Under the pieces are notes generated by a model. It worked only from the letters and a program-made list of their open reading frames with translations, had not been told where the DNA came from and did no database searches. Position numbers and translations under genes: made by a program. Shown one piece after another: positions 9,816-18,241 of a DNA stretch of 64,000 bases. This DNA is from Cuneatibacter caecimuris (GTDB lineage Bacteria; Bacillota; Clostridia; Lachnospirales; Lachnospiraceae), in the NCBI RefSeq assembly GCF_004216775.1, contig NZ_SGXF01000003.1, forward strand, positions 207,224 through 271,223, given 5' to 3'. The stretch's first letter is position 1. Every line of letters starts with the position of its first letter.

Positions 9816-11289
9816 GCCGCCGATCGCCAGATATCTCTGCAGGCTTCTGGAAGAGTTCCAAGAAACGTTTGAAGTGGCCGCCACAGGGGGAAACGGGCTG
9901 GAAGGGCTTGAATTATATGAAGAATACCGCCCAGACGTGGTGATTACGGACGTGCGGATGCCTATGATGAATGGCCTGGAGATGATCCGCCGGATTAAAA
10001 AGGCTGACCCGGATGCACAATTTCTGATCATCAGTGATTACCGGGATTTCGAATACGCCCGGGATGGGCTGCAGTTGGGAGTATATAATTACCTGATTAA
10101 GCCTGTGACAAAAGAGCAGCTGAAGGAGAATCTGAAACAATTGGAAGAAATACTGGAGCAGAATCGCCTGGAAAACGGACAGAAAGCTTTGCAGAGCATC
10201 CTGCGGGGAGAATTGGAGGGGGATGCAGTAAAACGTCTGAAAAATACCGTTTCGAAGTATCAGCTTGTGCTGCTGCAGAAAGGCTGCGTGCTTAACTCGC
10301 GGATGAAATACCTGGTGCAGGCGGAGGAGCAGGGCGGAGTCACCTATGAGGAGGCAGAGCAGATGCTTCCTGATCCCAGCCGCGCGGCTGCCTGGTGCCT
10401 TGCGGGAGACAGCAATGTACTGGCTGTTTTGTGGGACGCCGGTACAGGCCCGGTACAGCTGAACATGTTGGAAAAGCAGGAGGGAGAGGGATATTGGACA
10501 GCTGTCTGTTCGGAAATTTTTACAGACTTAAAGGCTGCCGCTTCTTGTTGTTCTGCATGCAGAAAAATTTTATACTACAGAACTATAATCGGAAAAAGCC
10601 AGACCCTGCCCGGATGGAAGCCGCAGCCGCAGGGAGAACTGACGAGGGCGGCTTCCATCCGGGCAGCAGAGCTGATTCAGGCAATGAAAATGAACAGCTT
10701 TGAACAGTTGAAGAATGAGATAATTCACTGTTTTGATGAGATGGAACAAGAAGAAATTCCTCAGTATCTAGTGGAAGCCGGACTTCAGAAAATTCTTCAG
10801 CTGACAGCAGAAAAACGAAGTATCACGGCTGAGCTGCAGGATACCAGCACAGCAGAAATTATTTTCCTGTCCAAAAGCATGACAGAAGTTCTGGGCGGAT
10901 TTTTGGACATGCTGATGATGGGCTGGGATTTTGGAGAGAAAAATGAAGGGGGAAAGAAAAAGGGGCAGGGGGTCATGGAAAATATAGAACAGTATATCGG
11001 TGCTCACCTGAATGAGGTGTTTTCCCTGCAGGATATCAGTTCCGTTTTCGGGTATTCTCAGACTTACATCTGCAGGCTTTTCCGTAATTATCAGAATACC
11101 TCGTTCAAAGACTATGTGACTGGACGGAAGATTGATAAGGCCAGGGAACTTTTATCCGCAGGGGAGAGCGTGGGCGCTGTCTCTGAATATCTGGGTTATC
11201 TGGATCAGTTCTATTTCAGCAAGGTATTTAAAAAGCGGACGGGAATGAACCCATCAGAATACAGAAAGAAGGCGGAAGAAGAAAAATGA
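9787..11289 (+). CDS. YesN-like response regulator, REC + AraC-type HTH
   Basis: A 500-residue cytoplasmic regulator. The receiver domain (about 1-120) has the acidic pocket VEDE, the phosphoacceptor Asp near residue 55 in VVITDVRMPMMNG, and the conserved Lys in LIKPVTKEQ. A long middle region links it to an AraC-type double helix-turn-helix at about 395-495, with SLQDISSVFGYSQTYICRLF and the second helix pattern YLDQFYFSKVFKK. ATG 9787 is eight bases after AAGGAGGGG, better than ATG 9781. It overlaps the kinase gene, its expected partner. The likely target is the promoter before the solute-binding protein. Confidence 0.93.
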   Translation: MYRILIVEDEPPIARYLCRLLEEFQETFEVAATGGNGLEGLELYEEYRPDVVITDVRMPMMNGLEMIRRIKKADPDAQFLIISDYRDFEYARDGLQLGVYNYLIKPVTKEQLKENLKQLEEILEQNRLENGQKALQSILRGELEGDAVKRLKNTVSKYQLVLLQKGCVLNSRMKYLVQAEEQGGVTYEEAEQMLPDPSRAAAWCLAGDSNVLAVLWDAGTGPVQLNMLEKQEGEGYWTAVCSEIFTDLKAAASCCSACRKILYYRTIIGKSQTLPGWKPQPQGELTRAASIRAAELIQAMKMNSFEQLKNEIIHCFDEMEQEEIPQYLVEAGLQKILQLTAEKRSITAELQDTSTAEIIFLSKSMTEVLGGFLDMLMMGWDFGEKNEGGKKKGQGVMENIEQYIGAHLNEVFSLQDISSVFGYSQTYICRLFRNYQNTSFKDYVTGRKIDKARELLSAGESVGAVSEYLGYLDQFYFSKVFKKRTGMNPSEYRKKAEEEK

Positions 11290-12101
11290 AATTCAGCATG
11301 ACAATCCCGGTACAGTACGACACCTGCTTTTCTCCTTTTCGCGCGTCGGAATGGAGGCAGGGGCTGAGTAAAATCCGTGAAGGAGGATTTCAGGCGGCGG
11401 AGCTGTGCATCTCCGACTATGGGAGTTTGGATATTCGTGAAATCAGACGGGAACTTGAAAACTGCGGGCTGGGCTGTTCCACCATATCCACAGGACAGGC
11501 GGCAGGCAGGGAGCAGCTTTCCTTGACCGGAGATCGGGAAAAAATGGAACTGGCCAGAGCGCGTCTGTCAGAACATATTAGGGCCGCGGAAATTTTGGAA
11601 TGCGGAGTTACCATTGGTTTGTTGAGGGGGTCAGGAGAGGCCGGAAGCCTGCAGGATGCTCTTGAGAGGCTGGCGGAGGGGCTGGAACCTGTGGTCCGGG
11701 AAGCGGAGGAAAAGGGGGTAGTTCTATTTCTGGAGGCATTAAACAGGTACGAATCCGCTCTGTTAAATACTGGAAAAGAGATCCTGGATTTTTTTGCCGG
11801 ATATTACAGAGGGTGCAGAAATCTAAAAGTATTATGGGATTCTTTTCATGCTAATATCGAAGAAGCATCACTGGAGAAGTCCATTGACAGCCTCGGAAGT
11901 TCTCTGGGGCATGTCCATTTGGCAGATTCAAACAGGCTGCGCCCTGGTTTGGGCCGTATAGATTTTTCCGCTGTGAAGGGATCTCTGGAGCGCATTTCTT
12001 ATGGTGGATATGTTTCTTTTGAATGCCTGAACGGTCCAGATGAAAAAACGGTCTGGGACGATTTGTGCAGGTTTCGCCGGGAGTGGGAAAAGCCGGCTTG
12101 A
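11286..12101 (+). CDS. Sugar phosphate isomerase/epimerase-like TIM-barrel protein
   Basis: A 271-residue member of the xylose-isomerase-like / AP-endonuclease-2 superfamily. Metal and substrate ligands expected at the C-terminal barrel mouth are visible: Glu in LFLEALNRYES (near 148), Asp-Ser-Phe-His in LWDSFHANIEE, His in HVHLADSNR and Glu in SFECLNG. Such enzymes isomerise or epimerise sugars and inositol-type compounds using a divalent metal. The ATG overlaps the stop of the YesN-like gene (ATGA), making it the last gene of the operon, so it may process the sugar released by the GH106-like enzyme. The exact substrate cannot be told. Confidence 0.85.
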   Translation: MKFSMTIPVQYDTCFSPFRASEWRQGLSKIREGGFQAAELCISDYGSLDIREIRRELENCGLGCSTISTGQAAGREQLSLTGDREKMELARARLSEHIRAAEILECGVTIGLLRGSGEAGSLQDALERLAEGLEPVVREAEEKGVVLFLEALNRYESALLNTGKEILDFFAGYYRGCRNLKVLWDSFHANIEEASLEKSIDSLGSSLGHVHLADSNRLRPGLGRIDFSAVKGSLERISYGGYVSFECLNGPDEKTVWDDLCRFRREWEKPA

Positions 12102-12163
12102 CAAATGAAGAAAAATCAGTTAAATCTAGAAATATCATATAATGAAACTGGAGGGAACTGTCG

Positions 12164-12652
12164 ATGAGTAAATCCTGCCTCACCACTCTGTGTTATCTGG
12201 AACAGGACGGAAAATATCTGATGATGCACCGGGTCAGCAAGAAAAATGATGTGAACCGGGATAAATGGATCGGCGTCGGAGGGCATTTTGAAGAGGGAGA
12301 AAGCCCGGAAGAATGCCTGCAGCGGGAGGTGAAGGAGGAAACGGGACTGGAACTGCTTTCCTGGCGTTTCCGGGGGATCGTGACCTTCATCGCGGATGAA
12401 CATCCCGCGGAATATATGTGTCTTTACACATCAGCAGAGTGGGACGGGGACGCCTCCTGCCTGCCGGATTGCAGGGAGGGCGTTTTGGAATGGGTGCCTG
12501 CGGATGAGATCGGCGGCCTGCAGCTGTGGGAGGGTGACAGGATTTTCCTGCGGCTGCTGGCGGAAAACGCTCCGTTTTTCTCCCTGAAGCTGCGCTATAA
12601 AGGAGACGTTCTGGAGGAAGCTGTTTTGGACGGAAAAAATCTTATGGAATGA
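12164..12652 (+). CDS. NUDIX hydrolase (8-oxo-dGTP diphosphatase-like)
   Basis: 162 residues with a complete NUDIX box: GGHFEEGESPEECLQ followed by REVKEETGL near residues 41-65, matching the GX5EX7REUXEEXGU metal and pyrophosphate site. The opening SCLTTLCYLEQDGKYLMMHR is typical of the MutT-like 8-oxo-dGTP diphosphatase branch that cleaves nucleoside diphosphate linkages to cleanse oxidised nucleotides. GGAGGG lies nine bases before the ATG. The gene is 62 bases downstream of the isomerase and ends before a clear terminator, so it is either the last operon gene or monocistronic; a TATAAT at 12138-12143 may give it its own start. Confidence 0.9.
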   Translation: MSKSCLTTLCYLEQDGKYLMMHRVSKKNDVNRDKWIGVGGHFEEGESPEECLQREVKEETGLELLSWRFRGIVTFIADEHPAEYMCLYTSAEWDGDASCLPDCREGVLEWVPADEIGGLQLWEGDRIFLRLLAENAPFFSLKLRYKGDVLEEAVLDGKNLME

Positions 12653-12681
12653 AATTGCAGATTCTGCACATTATTCAGCAG

Positions 12682-12711
12682 AAAAGCCGGATGAAAGCAT
12701 CCGGCTTTTTT
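12682..12711 (+). terminator. Rho-independent terminator after the NUDIX gene
   Basis: A perfect 12-base stem, AAAAGCCGGATG with loop AAAG, continues into a T run. It lies 30 bases past the NUDIX stop. Confidence 0.9.
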
Positions 12712-12718
12712 GTTATTG

Positions 12719-12838
12719 TATAGGAAACTGCGTTCCCTATGCAACAAGACCCTCCGGGGGATCGCACTGCGGCGTAAGGAATTACATCGCTAAAGCGACA
12801 CGCCGCAGGCGGAGAATCCCGCGAGCGGGATTCTTTTT
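12719..12838. repeat. Structured intergenic repeat element ending in a hairpin with T run
   Basis: The stretch contains three nested hairpins: an imperfect one around TAGGAAACTGCGTTCCCTA, a GCGGCGT/ACGCCGC stem (starting 12769), and AGAATCCCGC paired with GCGGGATTCT followed by TTTT (about 12812-12838), which reads as a terminator on the plus strand. Parts recur elsewhere: ATCGCACTGCGGCG (12761-12774) is identical at 55802-55815, and the first hairpin resembles the reverse complement of 41884-41914. It looks like a dispersed non-coding repeat that lodges between genes. Confidence 0.55.
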
Positions 12839-13734
12839 CACGATATAGGGACATGAAACGTATCCATCACATCTGGGACTGGGATGTCCAGGCCGTTTTC
12901 AAAAATTGACTGTTGGGCAGAGACAGATTTGCGGAAGGCTCCTGGCGTAATATTGTATTCCTTTTTGAAGGAGCGGATTAACGTTCCTGCCAGGTCAAAT
13001 CCGCAGCGGGCAGCCACATCTTCCAGAGGGAGGTCCGTAGCCGCCAACAGCTCTCTGGCCCGGGAAAGCCGGCAGAGCGTCAGGTACTGTCTGGGCGTAT
13101 GCCCTGTCAAATCCCGGAAGGTGTGCGCCAGATGAGAGCTGCTCATATAAAAATGGCGGGCCAGTTCTTCCACATGGATATTTTCTGCATAATGGCTTTC
13201 CAGGTATTCCAGCACCTCATATACGGACTGATGGCCGGAGGCTGAAACCACAGGGAAACAGGCGGGGCAGCAGCGGTAAAGGGAGACAGTAAACTGCCCC
13301 AGCAGATACAGCATATTTTCCAGATAGAAAGGAGCCTTCTGCCGGAACTGGCCCTGGATTTCTTCCAAAAGCCGCCGGGGTTCTTCCGCTTCTCTGGGAA
13401 CGGGCAGCAGGTGGCAGAAATCCGGTGCGTGTTTTATGTAAATTGCGGAAAGAGCCGGGTTCTGTATCGTGCGCCGCAGCGCTTCTCTGGAGAAACGGAT
13501 TCCGGTCCGGCTGTAAGGAAAATCTGTGATCTCGAAGACATGGGACTCCATGCTGCCGAATACCAGGATGTCCCCCGGGCATGCATCATAGGAACGGCCG
13601 GAAAAATGTACGCGCACCGCGCCTTCTGTCACCATCACCACTTCAAAGGCCTGATGGGAATGGAAAAAGGAATGTACATACTGGGAAGGGCGGACGGTGG
13701 ACTCTTTCCAGGCAATCATCTGAGAATTGTGCAT
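12838..13734 (-). CDS. AraC family transcriptional regulator with cupin domain
   Basis: 298 residues. The N-terminal half is a cupin-type sensor (HSHQAFEVVMVTEGAVRVHF, DILVFGSMESHVFEI), and the C-terminal 100 residues form the AraC double helix-turn-helix (HVEELARHFYMSSSHLAHTF, then LEDVAARCGFDLAGTLIRSFKK). The second helix has DLAGTLIRSF where most members have a Ser-Tyr-Phe-type pattern, a mild divergence. ATG 13734 is six bases after AAAGGAG and is preferred over an upstream in-frame ATG. The gene is divergent from an ABC exporter pair, with 75 bases between the starts, so it is a good candidate for its regulator. The ligand is unknown. Confidence 0.9.
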   Translation of the reverse strand: MHNSQMIAWKESTVRPSQYVHSFFHSHQAFEVVMVTEGAVRVHFSGRSYDACPGDILVFGSMESHVFEITDFPYSRTGIRFSREALRRTIQNPALSAIYIKHAPDFCHLLPVPREAEEPRRLLEEIQGQFRQKAPFYLENMLYLLGQFTVSLYRCCPACFPVVSASGHQSVYEVLEYLESHYAENIHVEELARHFYMSSSHLAHTFRDLTGHTPRQYLTLCRLSRARELLAATDLPLEDVAARCGFDLAGTLIRSFKKEYNITPGAFRKSVSAQQSIFENGLDIPVPDVMDTFHVPIS

Positions 13735-13749
13735 AGGGGCTCCTTTCTG

Positions 13750-13778
13750 AATATACGGGCGCTGCTGCAAATCTGCAA
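13750..13778 (-). promoter_or_regulatory. Promoter of the AraC regulator with CTGCAA direct repeat
   Basis: On the minus strand TTGCAG (13773-13778), 17 bases and TATATT (13750-13755) form a plausible promoter. On the plus strand the same spot holds a direct repeat CTGCAA-AT-CTGCAA (13765-13778), which could be a regulator site between the divergent genes. Confidence 0.4.
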
Positions 13779-13809
13779 TGTATTATAAAGAAAACGGAGG
13801 TAGAAAGCA

Positions 13810-15444
13810 ATGAAAAAGAATGTTTTTTTTCAGCAAGTCATGAAAAATCCCTGGTTTCTGGCCGCGGTGGCGGCGACTCTCGCGGAAGGAGCGGTGAGGA
13901 TTCTTCTGGCGTCCCTCGGCGGCGCTATGGTCAATGAGGCTTCTGCGGGAAACAGCGCAGGCCTGTGGTATCCGGCGGCCGGCGCGCTGGCCCTGAGCCT
14001 GCTGATTCTGTTCTGCATCTGGGGAAAAGAGCGGCTCTATGTGACCTCTCTGGAAAAAGAAGTGCTGCGGATCAAGAAAAACTGTTTTGCCAGGCTTTCC
14101 GGCGCGTCCATGGCTTCTCTGGACGAATGGCACAGGGGAGAGCTGGGAGCAGCCTGCCTGAATGATATCAATGCGCTGTCAGCTTCTTTGCGCCCCTTTG
14201 TGATCATGTGTTTTTCCCTGGTTTTAATGCGGGTAGAAACAGTCCTGTACATGATGTGGAAGAACTGGTTCGTCACAGCGGCCATGCTCTGCTTGTCCCC
14301 GCTCATTCTCTGGCTCCAGAACAGGATTGCCCGCCCGGTAAAAAAATACAAAAAAGAAAGCCTTCAGGCTGCCGGAATAATGCTGGGAACAGTATCGGAC
14401 TGTTTTTCTTCCGCCGAATATATTAAGGCTGCTTCGTTGCAGAAAGAAATGGAGGAACAGTTTTTGTCCTGCCAGAAAGCGCAGGTGGAGGCGGCGCTCA
14501 GGGCGAAAAGGCTGGAGGCCGTCCAGGGGGCGTTTTCCTATCTGGCGGAGATTCTGCCCAGAGTCCTGCTGATTCTGGCAGGCGGATATGAAATCAGCCG
14601 GGGAAGGATGAGCGTGGGTGATCTGATGGTATTTGTAGCGCTGTCCTCTTCTGCAGCCAGGTTGTTTAAAGGATTTGCCGATCTTAACATTCATCTGCAG
14701 AATGTGCGGGCCTGTCTGGAACGGGTGGAACTGAAAGGAATCCGGCCGGAATCTGAGAATCCGCCGGACATGGAGGGCGAAAGCAAACACTGCCTAAAAG
14801 CTTTAGTCTTTGATCAGGTATCGTTCGGGTATCGCAGCGGGCAGCCGGTGCTGAATAATTTTTCCATGCAGGTAAAGGAGGGGGAGTGGATTCAACTGGC
14901 CGGAGAGAGCGGAAGCGGAAAATCCACAGTGCTGCAGCTGATCTGCGGTTTTTATATGCCCTGGTCCGGAAAAATCCTGGTGGAGGGGCTGGAAGCAGGA
15001 AAATGCGGATTGCAGGAAATGAGAAGCAGAATCGCTTATGTACCCCAGGAACCGTATCTGCTGCCAGTCTCTGTATATGAAAATATTGCCTGCGGAAGGG
15101 CAGAACAGATAAGCCGGAGCCGTGCGGAGGAGCTTCTGCGCCAGGTAGGGCTGGGAAGCTGGCTGGATGGTCTGGACAGAGGGCTGGACACTCTTTTGGA
15201 CGGACATGAGACCGCGCTGTCAGGGGGTCAGAAGCAGCGGATTGCTATTGCCAGGGGGCTGGCAAAAGGGAGCCGGATCATTTTGCTGGATGAAGTGACG
15301 TCCGGTCTGGACAGAGAGACGGAAAGGAAAGTCTATGAAACTTTCCAACAGGAACTTGCGGGGCTGACAGTGCTGCTGGTGACCCATAATGAGCTGGAAA
15401 TTTCCGGGGTACGCCGGATCGATGTGGGGAGGTGTTTTGGATGA
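13810..15444 (+). CDS. ABC exporter half-transporter, permease-ATPase fusion (first of pair)
   Basis: 544 residues: an exporter-type membrane domain with several hydrophobic helices in about 1-310, then a nucleotide-binding domain. Walker A is GESGSGKST near residue 366, the signature LSGGQKQR near 470, Walker B IILLDE near 491 with the catalytic Glu, and the switch His in LLVTHNE. GGAGG is nine bases before the ATG. Its stop overlaps the start of a second half-transporter of similar size, so the two probably form a heterodimeric exporter of peptides, lipids or drugs. No substrate-specific marks are visible. Confidence 0.92.
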   Translation: MKKNVFFQQVMKNPWFLAAVAATLAEGAVRILLASLGGAMVNEASAGNSAGLWYPAAGALALSLLILFCIWGKERLYVTSLEKEVLRIKKNCFARLSGASMASLDEWHRGELGAACLNDINALSASLRPFVIMCFSLVLMRVETVLYMMWKNWFVTAAMLCLSPLILWLQNRIARPVKKYKKESLQAAGIMLGTVSDCFSSAEYIKAASLQKEMEEQFLSCQKAQVEAALRAKRLEAVQGAFSYLAEILPRVLLILAGGYEISRGRMSVGDLMVFVALSSSAARLFKGFADLNIHLQNVRACLERVELKGIRPESENPPDMEGESKHCLKALVFDQVSFGYRSGQPVLNNFSMQVKEGEWIQLAGESGSGKSTVLQLICGFYMPWSGKILVEGLEAGKCGLQEMRSRIAYVPQEPYLLPVSVYENIACGRAEQISRSRAEELLRQVGLGSWLDGLDRGLDTLLDGHETALSGGQKQRIAIARGLAKGSRIILLDEVTSGLDRETERKVYETFQQELAGLTVLLVTHNELEISGVRRIDVGRCFG

Positions 15445-17078
15445 GAGAATTCAGAAAATTATTTGAGTATACTGCAGGAAGCAGGGCAAGGCTGGCTGTG
15501 GGGATGATCTGCAGAACAGCGGAATTGGTTCTTTCGGTGTTCCTGATGGCCGGGCTGATCGGAGACGCGGTATTTCTGATCCAGTCTGAAGGAATGGCGG
15601 CGGTGGTATTTCTGACGCTGCGGCTGCTGCCGGGATTTACCGCAGTGATGTGCCTTCATATTGCAGGAGAATATCTGGCCGAGCAGGCGGCACAGCAATC
15701 AGCCGCCCGGATGCGCGGGGATTTTTTGAATAAGCTGCTGGAGGCCAGGATGGACGCGGTATATGGGCTGAAAGGCGAGCAGGTGCTGGCTGTTTTTTCA
15801 AACGATATTCAGGCTGCATTTACCAATCTCACCCAGGTCCTTCAGGTCCCGGCGAATGCTCTGGCGCTGGGCGGAAGCGGTTTGGCCTATATTATTTCTA
15901 TGCACTGGAGCATGGGAATTCTTGTCCTGATGATAGGCTTCTGGCAGCTGGCCTATAGCCTGACCCTGTCCCGCAGGATGCGGAAGATCAGCGACCGCCT
16001 GATCCTTGCCAGAGGGGAAACCTGCCTGTGGATGGAGTCTGTGCTGGAGGGGATAGAAACAGTGCGCATGGACGGGCTGGGCGGGGTGGCTCAGGAAAAA
16101 TATGAAAAGGCGTGTCTGGCGGAACAGAAAAAAGCTGTGGCTTATGGAAGCCTGTCAGGGCTGATCGGAGGCCTGAACAATACAAACGGGCAGTTTTTGG
16201 AGAAGGGAAGCATCTTTCTTTCAGGGCTTCTGGCCGCGGGAGGGCAGCTGGGAATCAGCCAGGTAGTGCAGGTTTCCCAGCTCTCAGGCCAGGTAGCGCA
16301 GGTTTTGAATGTTTCCAGGATTCTGACGGATACGCAGATGTCGGTAGCTGGTACGGCAAAGGTATTCGGGATGATGGCCGGGCTTTTGCCGGAACAGCCG
16401 GGGCAGGAGGCAGGAGCGGGAGGGGAACCGGAGATCGTGCTGGAACACGTCGCTTTTTCCTATCAGCCGGGGAAACCGGTATGGCAGGACCTGAACCTGA
16501 AACTGCGGGCAGGGGAGATAGCGGTTCTGGCCGGGGAGAGCGGCGGAGGGAAAAGCACGCTGCTGCGGCTGCTGCTGGCGCTGTATTTGCCGGATTCCGG
16601 CAGAATTCTCATTAATGGAGCAGATACCAGGGATTGGGACAGGAAAGCGCTGCGAAAGCTCATTGCCTATGTGCCGCAGAAGCCTGTGCTGTTTCCGGGA
16701 ACAGTTGCGGAAAATATTATGGCCGGATGGAACAGGGATGCGGAGGGAGCCAGAAGAGCGGCAAAGCTGGCGCAGATCGATGAGGTGATCAGGAAACTTC
16801 CGAAAGGCTATGAGACCAGGATCACAGGCGGCTCCGGCTGTTTTTCGGGCGGAGAGCTGCAGCGTCTGGCTCTGGCGAGAGCGGTTTACAGAAACGCTCC
16901 GGTCTGGCTCCTGGACGAACCTTCCTCTGCGCTGGATTCCCGAAATGAAGAAGAATTATACCGATGCCTGGAAAGCAGCCGGGAGGGCAGGATCATCCTT
17001 ATTTCCACTCATAGGGCTTCGGCTGAACGCATTGCCGACCGGGTCGTCAGGGCTGAAGGCGGAAAAATTTGGGATTGA
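15441..17078 (+). CDS. ABC exporter half-transporter, permease-ATPase fusion (second of pair)
   Basis: 545 residues with the exporter-type membrane domain followed by an ATPase domain: Walker A GESGGGKST near 364, signature FSGGELQR near 468, Walker B VWLLDE near 489 and switch His in ISTHRAS. Both members of the pair keep the catalytic Glu, so neither site is obviously degenerate, although the signature has Phe-Ser and Glu in place of Leu-Ser and Gln. ATG 15441 overlaps the upstream stop (ATGA) and lies eight bases after GGGGAGG, better than the GTG at 15432. It ends 60 bases before the M42 peptidase gene. Confidence 0.92.
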   Translation: MREFRKLFEYTAGSRARLAVGMICRTAELVLSVFLMAGLIGDAVFLIQSEGMAAVVFLTLRLLPGFTAVMCLHIAGEYLAEQAAQQSAARMRGDFLNKLLEARMDAVYGLKGEQVLAVFSNDIQAAFTNLTQVLQVPANALALGGSGLAYIISMHWSMGILVLMIGFWQLAYSLTLSRRMRKISDRLILARGETCLWMESVLEGIETVRMDGLGGVAQEKYEKACLAEQKKAVAYGSLSGLIGGLNNTNGQFLEKGSIFLSGLLAAGGQLGISQVVQVSQLSGQVAQVLNVSRILTDTQMSVAGTAKVFGMMAGLLPEQPGQEAGAGGEPEIVLEHVAFSYQPGKPVWQDLNLKLRAGEIAVLAGESGGGKSTLLRLLLALYLPDSGRILINGADTRDWDRKALRKLIAYVPQKPVLFPGTVAENIMAGWNRDAEGARRAAKLAQIDEVIRKLPKGYETRITGGSGCFSGGELQRLALARAVYRNAPVWLLDEPSSALDSRNEEELYRCLESSREGRIILISTHRASAERIADRVVRAEGGKIWD

Positions 17079-17138
17079 ACTCTGCGCAGTTCCATAGTAA
17101 ACTGTTCTCAGAACGATTTGCTCAGCGGGAGGAAAGAA

Positions 17139-18194
17139 ATGATCAAAGATTTCAGCAAATATACAGACTATATTATAGAACAGGCTCAGGCACTGCTGGC
17201 CATCGACAGCCCTTCCGGATATGGAAAAGAAGTGACGGAGTATCTTCTGGCAGAGCTGCAGAAAATCGGCGTGCCGGCCAGGAGGACTGTCAAGGGAGGC
17301 GTGCTGGCGGAATTCGGCGGAAGAGACAGGGAGGATGCGGTGCTGCTGGAAGCCCACTGCGACACTCTGGGCGCCATGGTCCATGAAATAAAAACAAACG
17401 GAAGGCTGAAGGCAGTCAATATAGGCGGTATGATGGCTGCCAACGCGGAAGCAGAAAACTGCCGGATTCTTACAAGAACCGGGAAAATTTATGAGGGAAC
17501 CTGCCAGCTGGCGGACGCATCCGTCCATGTGAACGGGGACTATGGGAAAACAGAGAGAACCTGGGACACCGTGGAAATTGTGATCGACGAACCGGTTTCT
17601 TCTAAAGAAGAGACCGGGGCCCTGGGGATCATGCCCGGGGATTATATCTGTTTTGAACCCCGCACCAGGGTGACGAAAAGCGGATATATCAAGAGCCGGT
17701 TTCTGGATGACAAGCTGTCCAGCGCAATCCTTCTGGGATTTGCCAGATATCTGAAGGAAGAATGCCTGGAACCGGAGCGCATGATATACGCGCATTTTAC
17801 CATTTATGAGGAAGTGGGGCACGGAGGCAGCGGCCCCTGCCCTGCCGGAGTGACTGAGGCCTGGTCCGTGGATATGGGCTGCGTCGGGCAGGGTCTGCAG
17901 TGTACGGAGAGAGAGGTCTCAATCTGCGCCAAGGACAGCGGAGGGCCCTACAATTATGAAGTGGTCAGCAGGATGGTCCGCGCAGCCCAGCAGAACAACA
18001 TTGGTTTTGCAGTGGATATCTATCCTCATTATGGCTCTGACGTGGAGGCGACTCTCCGCGCGGGGGCGGATGTGAGGCACGGCCTGATCGGGCCGGGCGT
18101 GTATGCTTCCCATGGCTATGAGCGGAGCCACAGGGACGGAGTGGAAAATACGCTGAAGCTTCTGGCAGCCTGCCTGACAGAAAATGAGGCATAA
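17139..18194 (+). CDS. M42 family metallo-aminopeptidase / endoglucanase-like
   Basis: 351 residues. The dinuclear metal site of clan MH M42 enzymes is visible in order: His in LEAHCD, Asp in RFLDDKLSS, the Glu pair in YEEVGHGG (catalytic base and ligand), Asp in SVDMG and His near the C-terminus in YASHGYERSH. The family forms large cytosolic aminopeptidase shells that trim peptides; some members were once annotated as cellulases. ATG 17139 follows GGGAGG by six bases and is preferred to a TTG at 17118. It lies downstream of the ABC exporter pair and 47 bases before thrS, with no terminator seen. Confidence 0.93.
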   Translation: MIKDFSKYTDYIIEQAQALLAIDSPSGYGKEVTEYLLAELQKIGVPARRTVKGGVLAEFGGRDREDAVLLEAHCDTLGAMVHEIKTNGRLKAVNIGGMMAANAEAENCRILTRTGKIYEGTCQLADASVHVNGDYGKTERTWDTVEIVIDEPVSSKEETGALGIMPGDYICFEPRTRVTKSGYIKSRFLDDKLSSAILLGFARYLKEECLEPERMIYAHFTIYEEVGHGGSGPCPAGVTEAWSVDMGCVGQGLQCTEREVSICAKDSGGPYNYEVVSRMVRAAQQNNIGFAVDIYPHYGSDVEATLRAGADVRHGLIGPGVYASHGYERSHRDGVENTLKLLAACLTENEA

Positions 18195-18241
18195 TAAGTT
18201 GAATATTGAACAGGAAACAGAAAAAGAGAGGAAACAACGAG

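Noticed and set aside
12719-12838. CRISPR repeat
   Set aside because: Single unit with internal hairpins and no regularly spaced copies or spacers.
16956-17822. Minus-strand open frame of 288 codons
   Set aside because: Antisense to the ABC exporter end and M42 peptidase; no motif or start signal.
18195-18241. Possible T-box riboswitch before thrS
   Set aside because: Only 47 bases separate thrS from the M42 gene and no T-box sequence or terminator is present.
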